This document shows, piece after piece, positions 18,978 through 26,719 of a stretch of DNA of 64,000 bases. The notes beneath the pieces are model-generated. The model saw only the letters and a program-made list of their open reading frames with translations, did no database searches and was not told where the DNA came from. Origin of the DNA: Microbulbifer pacificus (lineage in GTDB: Bacteria; Pseudomonadota; Gammaproteobacteria; Pseudomonadales; Cellvibrionaceae); contig NZ_CP137555.1 of assembly GCF_033723955.1 (NCBI RefSeq), positions 3,650,001 to 3,714,000 of the forward strand. Direction: 5' to 3'. A program made the translations under genes and the position numbers. How positions within the stretch are numbered: the stretch's first letter is position 1; each line of letters starts with the position of its first letter.

Positions 18978-20006
18978 TTAATCCTGTGCCGAGCGCTCTT
19001 GCCCGGGTCGTGCCCGGTGGGGCATCAATCCCAGCAATCGCTGCAGTTGTGGCAGCGTGTCTTCGCCGGTGGAAAGCTGTGCTACTGGCAGCCCGTAGCG
19101 CAGATGCCAGTCGTGAATGACCTGGCGGCGTTGGCGGTTGAACTGATCCATCGCTGCCGACGTATCGGCACTGCGTGTATCCAGCGTGGCCTGCTGATCG
19201 CCGTCGGAAATGGCGCTCACCAGCGTTCTGGGTACCGCCTCGCCGGTTGGGTCTACCACGGGCACCAGAATCACATCGTTGTGGCGGGCGATGCCGCTCA
19301 ACAAGCGCTCGGTAGCCGGGCCCACTACATCGAAGTCACTGATCAGAAGCACCAGGTGATCGCGCCGGGCGATATTCGCCACCGCTTGCAATACCTGGTC
19401 GAGGGAGGTGGGCTCGGCCACCGGGGCATCGGCGTGCAGCGCCTGATTCGCGCGCGCGAGTTCCGTAAGCAAGCGGGTGAGGGCGCGGCGATTGCGCTGC
19501 GGGCGCTGGCACAGCACAGCGGTGTCGGTGACCACGATGCCACCGACACGGTCGTCCTGTTCAAGAATGGCAAATGCCGCCAGTGCCGCCGCTTCCGCGG
19601 CGGTGACGGATTTCATCGCGTGGCGGGTACCGAAGAACATGGACATACGCTGGTCGACAACGATCAGCGCGGGGCGGTCGCGCTCTTCAGAGTAAACCCG
19701 TACATGGGGCTCGCCGGTGCGCGCGGTCACCTTCCAGTCGATGGCGCGCACGTCATCTGTGGGCAAATACTCCCGCAGTTCCTCGAAGTTGAGCCCGCGA
19801 CCACGCAGAGAGGATACGTGGCGGCCACTCAGTACGCTGCGGGCTTTCTGCCGTGGCAGCAGCTGCAACTGGCGCGCGCTGGCCTCCAGGGATTGCAGGT
19901 GGGCGAGATCCACATGGATTCGCGAATCCTGCTCTGTGCTTTGCACCTGCCTGGGCAGGGTATCGGCGCGGGCGCGATTGCGGAAGTGTTGGTAGAGCTT
20001 GAACAT
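18978..20006 (-). CDS. DUF58 domain protein of the MoxR operon
   Basis: A 342-residue soluble protein with the DUF58 signature GRGLNFEELREYLPTDDVR followed by IDWKVTARTGEPHVR. The fold after it is VWA-like (VVDQRMSMFFGTR). It lies between moxR and the DUF4381 gene, the usual place. The ribosome site is weak, so translation may depend on coupling to moxR. Function is inferred from the operon only: a partner of the MoxR AAA+ ATPase. Confidence 0.85.
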   Translation of the reverse strand: MFKLYQHFRNRARADTLPRQVQSTEQDSRIHVDLAHLQSLEASARQLQLLPRQKARSVLSGRHVSSLRGRGLNFEELREYLPTDDVRAIDWKVTARTGEPHVRVYSEERDRPALIVVDQRMSMFFGTRHAMKSVTAAEAAALAAFAILEQDDRVGGIVVTDTAVLCQRPQRNRRALTRLLTELARANQALHADAPVAEPTSLDQVLQAVANIARRDHLVLLISDFDVVGPATERLLSGIARHNDVILVPVVDPTGEAVPRTLVSAISDGDQQATLDTRSADTSAAMDQFNRQRRQVIHDWHLRYGLPVAQLSTGEDTLPQLQRLLGLMPHRARPGQERSAQD

Positions 20007-20046
20007 TTTGGGTACTGCGGCATCTGCTCAGGTTGGCGCGGTGGAT

Positions 20047-21039
20047 TCATGGAAGCGCCACGTTGCGCAGCAGCTCGTCGATGGCGCCATTGGCACTTAT
20101 ACCTTCGCCCTGGGCCTCAAACGTCAGACCCAGGCGGTGGCGCAGGGCATCGTGGGCAATGGCCTGGATATCCAGCGGGTCCACATAATCCCGCCCTTCC
20201 AACCACGCGTGGGCGCGGCTGCATTTATCCAGCGCGATGGAGCCGCGGGGGCTTACGCCGATATCGATCCAGCGACCGAGACTGTCAGAGATTTCTGCCG
20301 GCCGCCGGGTGGCATCTACCAGGTCCGCCATATACCGCACCATGGCATCGGAAACGTGAATGGTGGCGATTTCCCGGCGGGCATCAAAAATCGCCTGCTG
20401 GGGAATGACGGCAGAAGTTTCACTTGGAGTGTCAGGCGCCGCGGCATTTTCTGCCGCCATGACCTCCTCGCCGCGCACCAGGTTGATTACTTCCACCTCG
20501 TCGGTCACCGGCGGATAGGTGATCAGCACGTGCATCAGGAAGCGGTCCATCTGTGCTTCCGGCAGCGGGTAGGTGCCTTCCTGTTCAATGGGGTTCTGGG
20601 TCGCCATCACCATAAACAGTGGCGGCAATTTGTGCGTCTTGCCGGCCACGGTGACCTGCCGCTCTTCCATGGCCTCGAGCAACGCCGACTGCACCTTGGC
20701 CGGCGCGCGGTTGATCTCGTCGGCCAAAACCAGGTTGGCGAAGATGGGGCCGGAGTGAAAGCGAAACTCTGAGCCATGCTCGTCCCGGTAGAGCACATCG
20801 GTACCGGTGACATCCGCAGGCAGCAGATCCGGGGTGAACTGGATGCGGCTGAAATCCGCCTCCAGATTTTTCGCCATGGCCTTGATGGCGCGGGTTTTGG
20901 CGAGGCCCGGCAGGCCCTCCAGCAGCAAATTGCCGTTGGCCAGCAGACCGATAATCAGGCGACGTATGACATCCCGCTGGCCAATGATCGCCTGGCCGAT
21001 ATTGGCTTCGAGTTGCGCAATTTGCTCGCGAGCGGACAT
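20047..21039 (-). CDS. MoxR-family AAA+ ATPase
   Basis: The 330-residue ATPase is started at MSAREQ (21039), which has GGGA before it; an in-frame ATG 63 bp upstream has no ribosome site. EGLPGLAKT (41-49) is the Walker A of MoxR proteins, LVLADEINRAPAK is Walker B, and MVMATQNPIEQEGTYPLPEAQMDRF is the conserved sensor region. It is the first gene of the six-gene operon ending in batD. MoxR proteins act as chaperones for maturation of enzyme complexes. The divergent neighbour is a multihaem cytochrome. Confidence 0.93.
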   Translation of the reverse strand: MSAREQIAQLEANIGQAIIGQRDVIRRLIIGLLANGNLLLEGLPGLAKTRAIKAMAKNLEADFSRIQFTPDLLPADVTGTDVLYRDEHGSEFRFHSGPIFANLVLADEINRAPAKVQSALLEAMEERQVTVAGKTHKLPPLFMVMATQNPIEQEGTYPLPEAQMDRFLMHVLITYPPVTDEVEVINLVRGEEVMAAENAAAPDTPSETSAVIPQQAIFDARREIATIHVSDAMVRYMADLVDATRRPAEISDSLGRWIDIGVSPRGSIALDKCSRAHAWLEGRDYVDPLDIQAIAHDALRHRLGLTFEAQGEGISANGAIDELLRNVALP

Positions 21040-21240
21040 AGAAAATCCCAGGAACATAATTGGAGATAACTGGTAAAAATTAGCAGAGCGGGGACGAAAC
21101 ACTGGCTGAAGTCGAACGGCGCGACGTGGAGCCCTTTACTGGCGAAAAACGCGACGACACGCAGCTATACTCAAACGCCGCTGCAGAACTCGCGGCCCCC
21201 GGCCCGTTACGATAAATGCATAACAATGTCTGGATGTCCC

Positions 21241-23562
21241 ATGCGTAAACTGTTGTGTTTCCTTCTGCCCGCATTGCTGATGCTCGGCTGCGACAAACAG
21301 AGTTCACCCGTCGATCATCGCGATACCTTGGCAGATAAAGACAAGCCTGTGCCAGCCGCGGTAGTGGAGGCCACGCAGACGGAGGTTGAGGCCAAGGCGC
21401 CTAACTTGGCCAAACGCACCTATATGGGAGCGGAAACCTGTGCAGGTTGCCACGCGTCAGAATTCCAGTCCTGGCAGAAATCCCATCACGATATGGCGAT
21501 GAAATTGCCCACTCCCGAGACGGTAGTGGGCAATTTTGACAATGCGGAATTTGATTATTTCGGTACGGTTTCCCACTTCTTCAAACGCGGCGATAAATAC
21601 GTGGTGCGCACCGATGGGCCGGACGGCAAGCTGCAGGACTTTGCGGTGGCCTACACCTTCGGCATCGAGCCGCTGCAGCAGTATTTGATCGAGCTGCCCG
21701 GTGGCAAGTTACAGGCGCTGTCTATCGCCTGGGACTCCCGCAGCAAGGAGGTCGGTGGCCAGCGCTGGTTCCACCTGTACCCGAATGAGGAAATCAAACC
21801 CGGCGACCCGCTGCACTGGACCGGGCTGAACCAGAACTGGAACTTCATGTGCGCGGACTGCCACTCCACCAACTTCCAGAAAAACTACGACACCGCAACA
21901 AAAACCTTTTCCAGTGCCTGGTCGGAAATCAATGTGGGTTGTGAAGCCTGCCACGGCCCGGCGTCGCGGCATGTGGACTGGGCCAATGCGCCAGAAGATC
22001 AGCGGGGTCGCTACGGCGAAAACTTGGGGTTGGAAGTTTCCTACCGGGATCGCTTGACGGGTGCCTGGCAGATGAACCTGGAAACCGGCATCGCGCAGTT
22101 GTTAAAAAACGCGGGCGGCGCTGATATCCAGAAGGAAATCCAGACCTGTGCCCAGTGCCATTCCCGCCGCAGCACCGCCTTCCCGGGTGCGCACCCGCAG
22201 AGCAATTTCCTGGACCATTTCAATCCGGCGCTGCTGAGTGATGGCTTGTACCATGCCGACGGCCAGATCAACGATGAAGTTTATGTCTACGGTTCCTTCC
22301 TGCAGAGCAAGATGCATGGTGCCGGTGTCACCTGCAGCAACTGCCACAACCCGCACACATTGAAAGTCCGCGCCGAGGGCAATGCCCTGTGCGCCCAGTG
22401 CCACCTGCCGCAGAAGTTCGATACCGCAGAGCACCATATGCACAAGGCCGACACGCAGGGCGCCCAGTGCGTCAGTTGTCATATGCCGGAGAAAACCTAT
22501 ATGCAGGTGGACGCGCGCCGAGACCACAGCTTCCGCGTGCCGCGCCCGGATCTGTCACTGTCGATCGGCTCGCCAAATGCCTGCGTTGGCTGCCACAGTG
22601 ACAAAACGGATAGTTGGGCTGCACAAGTGCTGGAGAAAAAATACGGCAAGCCGAAGCCCCATTACGGCGAGGCGCTGTTCGCCGGGCGTATCGGCGCCCC
22701 GGATGCAGAGGGGCGCTTGCTGAAACTGGCCATGGACGACACGCAACCGGAAATCGTGCGCGCCACCGCGGTGTCCATGCTGCCACAGTACCTGTCGCAG
22801 ACCAGCGCCCAGGTGTTGCAGGTTATTGCCCAAGGCGACGATGCGCTGTTGCATCTGGGGCTGGCACAGTCGCTGGAAAATGTGCCGGAGCGGATTCGTC
22901 CCGCACTGGCGATTCCGCTGTTGTACGAGGACGAAAAGGTAGTGACCGCACTGGCCGCCAATGCGATGGCCGGGGCGCCGATGGCGCAATATCCGGAGGA
23001 AGTGCGCCGGCAGTTCAATAACGGCCTGGTGAATTACCAGCGCTCGGAAGATTTCAACAGTGATCGACCCGAGTCGCTGGCGAACCTTGCCGGCATGTAT
23101 TTCCAACAGGGGCAGCCGGCGAAGTCGGAAAAATATTTCCGCGACGCCATCGATCTGGAACCGAGCTACAGCCCGGCCTATATCAACCTGGCGGATCTCT
23201 ACCGTGCGACCGGGCGCGAACAGGAGAGCGAGCAGGTGTTGCGCGAGGCCCTGGCAGCCGTCAACGATAAAACGCCGGTCGAGCACTCCCTGGGACTTTC
23301 CCTGGTGCGCCAGAAAAAAATGTCGGAAGCGTTGGAGTACCTGCGCGCGGCAGCACACAGCACCACAGCGCCATCACACTATGTCTATGTCTATGCCATT
23401 GGCTTAAATTCGCTGGGGAAATCCAACGAGGCGATCAAGGAGCTCGAGCAGGCGTTAGAGCGTTTTCCGGGAGATCGTCAGATTATCTCAGCACTGGCTT
23501 CCATCCATCATGAGCAGGGCAACGGTTCAGCTGCGCAGCAATATCAGCAGCAGCTTCAGTAG
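21241..23562 (+). CDS. Octahaem cytochrome c lipoprotein with TPR domain
   Basis: The protein has 773 residues with start ATG 21241; another ATG at 21226 is possible but has no ribosome site. The lipobox is LMLGC followed by Asp, which predicts inner membrane retention facing the periplasm. Eight CxxCH haem sites follow between residues 67 and 452: CAGCH, CADCH, CEACH, CAQCH, CSNCH, CAQCH, CVSCH and CVGCH. Residues from about 610 form four or five TPR units (for example SLANLAGMYFQQGQPAKSEKYF). It resembles the multihaem TPR cytochromes of the cytochrome c554 superfamily. An electron transfer role is clear, the redox partner is not. It is divergent from moxR and convergent with a sulfatase. 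Confidence 0.88.
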   Translation: MRKLLCFLLPALLMLGCDKQSSPVDHRDTLADKDKPVPAAVVEATQTEVEAKAPNLAKRTYMGAETCAGCHASEFQSWQKSHHDMAMKLPTPETVVGNFDNAEFDYFGTVSHFFKRGDKYVVRTDGPDGKLQDFAVAYTFGIEPLQQYLIELPGGKLQALSIAWDSRSKEVGGQRWFHLYPNEEIKPGDPLHWTGLNQNWNFMCADCHSTNFQKNYDTATKTFSSAWSEINVGCEACHGPASRHVDWANAPEDQRGRYGENLGLEVSYRDRLTGAWQMNLETGIAQLLKNAGGADIQKEIQTCAQCHSRRSTAFPGAHPQSNFLDHFNPALLSDGLYHADGQINDEVYVYGSFLQSKMHGAGVTCSNCHNPHTLKVRAEGNALCAQCHLPQKFDTAEHHMHKADTQGAQCVSCHMPEKTYMQVDARRDHSFRVPRPDLSLSIGSPNACVGCHSDKTDSWAAQVLEKKYGKPKPHYGEALFAGRIGAPDAEGRLLKLAMDDTQPEIVRATAVSMLPQYLSQTSAQVLQVIAQGDDALLHLGLAQSLENVPERIRPALAIPLLYEDEKVVTALAANAMAGAPMAQYPEEVRRQFNNGLVNYQRSEDFNSDRPESLANLAGMYFQQGQPAKSEKYFRDAIDLEPSYSPAYINLADLYRATGREQESEQVLREALAAVNDKTPVEHSLGLSLVRQKKMSEALEYLRAAAHSTTAPSHYVYVYAIGLNSLGKSNEAIKELEQALERFPGDRQIISALASIHHEQGNGSAAQQYQQQLQ

Positions 23563-23585
23563 CGGGCGGGATACAAAATAGAAAA

Positions 23586-23610
23586 CAGCGCGGCTAGGGT
23601 GGCCGCGCTG
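23586..23610 (-). terminator. Hairpin between cytochrome and sulfatase genes
   Basis: CAGCGCGGC pairs with GCCGCGCTG around a short loop. On the minus strand it is followed by TTTTCTATTTT, so it should terminate the sulfatase transcript. On the plus strand no T run follows. Confidence 0.65.
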
Positions 23611-23631
23611 CTTAGGGGGTAGCAAGGACGA

Positions 23632-25146
23632 TTAGTGGTTTTCCTGAGTCTCCATCGCCGCTTTGATCGCTTCGTTGATATTCAGCGAGGCCGCTTTCTG
23701 TCGGGGCGGGAATTCCTTGAACGTTGCCAAGTGCTCCTGCAGGATCGCAATAGCAGGCTGGAAAACCCAGCTCTTGCGCATGATCTGGTGGAAACCGGTG
23801 ATGCCATCATAGTGCTCCAGCGGGTCTTTGCGCAGGTTGTACAGCTGGGGCATGGTGTGGACTACCAGGTCCCCGTAATAGCGACCATCGGGCTTGGTGG
23901 CAAAATGCATTTTCCAGGGGCCCACGCGCAGTGCGGTCAGTTGCGATTCGTAGTAGTAGAAGATCTTGTTGCGTGCGGATTTTTTGCTTTTGCCCGTCCA
24001 GTAATCCAGGTTGTTCTCGCCGTCGATATACACGTGGTCGGACTTCTTCAGCTTCTCCCGCAGGTTGGGTTCACCCAGGGCCGCAGCTATGGTCGGGAAT
24101 ACATCCTCGTGGGAGGAAATGCCATTCAGCTCCAGGCCAGCTGGAATATGCCCGGGCCAGCGCACCAGGAAGGGCACACGTACACCGCCCTCCCAGGTCG
24201 TCATTTTTTCACCGCGGAACATTGTGGTGCCGGCGTCGGGCCAAGAGCTCTGCTCGGGGCCGTTGTCGGTGGTGTAAATGACGATGGTATTGTCGGCAAT
24301 TCCCAGTTCATCCAGTTTATCCAGCAGTTTGCCTACCTGGGCATCGTGCTCGATCAGTCCGCTGCCGAAGAGATCGTCTTCAGAGCTGATATCGGTGGCC
24401 AGATTGCGGCTTTCCGGCTTCAGGTGGATGTATACATGCATGCGACTGGTGTTGTGCCAGATGAAAAACGGTTTACCGGCCTTTTTGGCCCGTTCCATAA
24501 AATCCAGACTGCGCGAGAGAATCTCCTCGTCGAAGGTTTCCATGCGCTTGCGGGTCAGCGGACCGGTATCCTTGATGCGACCGTCGGCAAAGGACTCGAT
24601 CACGCCGCGCGGGCCAAATTTCTTTTTGAACTCTGGATCTTTCGGGTAGTCTGCCTGCTCCGGTTCCTCGGATACATTGAGGTGATAGAGGTTGCCGTAA
24701 AACTCATCGAACCCGTGTTTAGTGGGCAGGTGTTCATCCAGGTCACCGAGATGATTTTTACCGTACTGCGCGGTCATATACCCCTGAGCCTGGAGGAATT
24801 CCGCCAGCGTGGGGTCTGCCTCCTTGATGCCTAGCGGGTTGCCCGGCTGCCCTACGGTGGTCAGGCCGGAGCGCACCGGTAGCTGGCCGAGGAAGAACGC
24901 GGCGCGCCCGGCGGTACAGCTGGGTTGCGCATAGTGATCGGTAAACAGCGCGCCCTCTTTCGCGATGCGGTCGATATTGGGGGTGGGGTAGGTCATGCCA
25001 TGGGTATAGGCGCTCAGGGACAACGAGGCCACGTCGTCCACCATGATGGCGAGAATGTTGGGTTTCTCTGCCGCCTGCACTGCTGCCGCCGCACCTATCC
25101 CGATAAGTAGCGCAATGGAAGCAAATCGCTTACGTAAACTGCCCAA
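23632..25146 (-). CDS. Secreted sulfatase (CTAGR subfamily), TTG start
   Basis: The sulfatase has 504 residues from the TTG at 25146. That codon is chosen because AGGAGG lies 6 bp upstream; a GTG at 25179 would add 11 residues but has no such site. The signal peptide ends near AAAAVQA. PNILAIMVDDVASLS binds the metal, and CTAGRAAFFLGQ holds the formylglycine cysteine (about residue 77). YTTDNGPEQSSWP is the second metal segment. It is a close paralogue of 11807-13378. It stands alone between a terminator and a 270-bp leader, downstream of an AraC gene on the same strand. Confidence 0.9.
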   Translation of the reverse strand: MGSLRKRFASIALLIGIGAAAAVQAAEKPNILAIMVDDVASLSLSAYTHGMTYPTPNIDRIAKEGALFTDHYAQPSCTAGRAAFFLGQLPVRSGLTTVGQPGNPLGIKEADPTLAEFLQAQGYMTAQYGKNHLGDLDEHLPTKHGFDEFYGNLYHLNVSEEPEQADYPKDPEFKKKFGPRGVIESFADGRIKDTGPLTRKRMETFDEEILSRSLDFMERAKKAGKPFFIWHNTSRMHVYIHLKPESRNLATDISSEDDLFGSGLIEHDAQVGKLLDKLDELGIADNTIVIYTTDNGPEQSSWPDAGTTMFRGEKMTTWEGGVRVPFLVRWPGHIPAGLELNGISSHEDVFPTIAAALGEPNLREKLKKSDHVYIDGENNLDYWTGKSKKSARNKIFYYYESQLTALRVGPWKMHFATKPDGRYYGDLVVHTMPQLYNLRKDPLEHYDGITGFHQIMRKSWVFQPAIAILQEHLATFKEFPPRQKAASLNINEAIKAAMETQENH

Positions 25147-25416
25147 AGGATGTCCTCCTCTATTCGTAAGGAAATTCACTGTTAGTGATGCTTTTCAGCA
25201 TAGTTGAGGAATTTCTACGAATGGGATTTTCGCGCCGAATAGAGACTCATAAATCGGCGTTCGGTGGAATGATTTTCGATGCGGGGGGCAATTTAATATT
25301 GGCAATCGGAATAAAAAAGAAAGGCGTCATCGCAATTCTTCCCTCTAGCAAGTATGGAATCGCGAACGCCTCGTGGTTAATTAACACAGGAATTGAAAGG
25401 AAATAAAAATTGGCCG
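25147..25416 (-). promoter_or_regulatory. Leader of the sulfatase gene
   Basis: About 270 bp, AT-rich, between the AraC stop and the sulfatase start. A short plus-strand frame at 25185-25406 has no recognisable product and is not accepted. The sulfatase promoter should lie here; no clear consensus was fixed. Confidence 0.35.
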
Positions 25417-26436
25417 CTAGCAGGTCTCGCTGCGTTGACGGTTCCGGTCAACCATTGACGGCGGGTGCCCAAACCAGCGTCGGAAACTGCGACTGAATAC
25501 GGCGAGGTCCGCATAGCCCAAGTTGAGCGCAATACTGGTGAGCGACATGCTACTTTTGAACACAGCGGTTTCGGCGACTTCTTTACGGGTTTCTTCCAGC
25601 AATAGGCGAAAACTGGTATCGGAGGATTCCAGGGCGCGCTGCAGCTTTTTAGGGTGCATACCGAGGCACAGCGCAACGTTGGTCTTGCTGCAGTCGCCGG
25701 TGGGCAATAGTCCCAGAATGGCGTGTTTCACCAGGGGCGTCAGGTCATTATCCGCGTTGGTTTGCAGTTGTTCGAACTGGTTGAAGATGATTTCGTTTAC
25801 CAGCCGTTCCAGTGCACGCGGTTTTTTTGCCAGCGTTTCGCGATCGATATAAAAACCGTCGTGTTCCGCATTAAATTCCACCGGACAGGAAAATAGCTGC
25901 GCGTACAGGTCTTTGCCTTTTTCCGGCGGTGGGTGGCGAAAGAAAACACGACTGGAGTGCCACTGGTGGCCGGCCATATCCCGAATCAGCTGGTAAATCA
26001 AACCGATACTGAGGGCCATCAACTGCGGAAAGCGACCGGTCTGGGCGATCAGGATATCCAGCTTGAGCTCGGTTTCGCCGGTTTGCGTTGGTTCCAGGGT
26101 GAGGATTGCGCCCTGTGCGTGCAGGTGGGTGTGTTTACTGCCGACGGCCAACGCGCTGGTAATACTGTCCTGGCGGGACATGTAGGCACCGAACAGACCG
26201 AGCACATACAGGCCCTGGTTGATGCCCAGCCGCAACCCGAAGGTTTCACTGCCAATCTCGCGGGCGGTGAGCTCCAGCAGTTTGCCGAGTTTTTCGTAGG
26301 GGATCAGGTTGTCGGGATCACGCAGTTGGCTGGAGGGGAGTCCAATGGCTTTCTGCAGCTGCACCGGGTTGGCACCCATCTTTCGTGCGAGCTCATCGTA
26401 TCCATTGAGGGACCCGGCCCTGACAAATTCAGTCAT
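25417..26436 (-). CDS. AraC-family regulator, PF12625 type (1)
   Basis: The regulator has 339 residues from ATG 26436 (a GTG at 26445 is the alternative). The N-terminal domain of the arabinose-binding AraC type (PF12625-like, LRDPDNLIPYEKLGKLLELT) is followed by an HTH at about 235-335 with MSLTSIALNLGYADLAVFSRSFRRWFGHPPS. It is divergent from the TonB receptor gene at 26720 and shares a 284-bp intergenic region with it. It is a paralogue of the regulator at 36024-37025. It probably senses a pathway compound and activates the receptor operon. Confidence 0.9.
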   Translation of the reverse strand: MTEFVRAGSLNGYDELARKMGANPVQLQKAIGLPSSQLRDPDNLIPYEKLGKLLELTAREIGSETFGLRLGINQGLYVLGLFGAYMSRQDSITSALAVGSKHTHLHAQGAILTLEPTQTGETELKLDILIAQTGRFPQLMALSIGLIYQLIRDMAGHQWHSSRVFFRHPPPEKGKDLYAQLFSCPVEFNAEHDGFYIDRETLAKKPRALERLVNEIIFNQFEQLQTNADNDLTPLVKHAILGLLPTGDCSKTNVALCLGMHPKKLQRALESSDTSFRLLLEETRKEVAETAVFKSSMSLTSIALNLGYADLAVFSRSFRRWFGHPPSMVDRNRQRSETC

Positions 26437-26581
26437 GCTCGTCACTCATCGCTTGTTTATTGTTATTTGTTGCTATCTCGTCGCTGCGGTCGCGGTCTGT
26501 CGCCGCTTTCTGCCTAGCGTGACACATCACCGGTGTCATTGGCGCAGAGCTTATCGCCTGTGTCCCGTTTTGCAAAGTGGT

Positions 26582-26621
26582 TGTCCCAAATAATCAAACG
26601 GTCATTTTCGACCTCAATTAC
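26582..26621 (+). promoter_or_regulatory. Putative AraC-type operator upstream of the TonB receptor
   Basis: TCCCAAATAATCAAAC here matches TCGCAAATAGTCAAAC in the repeat at 37054 in 14 of 16 positions. A weaker second half (CCTCAATTA) follows about one repeat length later. A TAGCAGT box at 26639 lies at nearly the same distance as TAGACT from the repeat at 37054. A separate dyad TGACAC...GTGTCA lies around 26520-26538. Confidence 0.45.
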
Positions 26622-26719
26622 TCTCGTCGTCGTTCCTGTAGCAGTCATGGGCAATGCCGGCACCAGATCGGTAACTCCCGGCACATATAAAAATAAACGC
26701 TAAACGAGGACGCCTAGCG

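Noticed and set aside
25185..25406. Short plus-strand frame in the sulfatase leader
   Set aside because: 73 codons, AT-rich, no ribosome site and no recognisable product.
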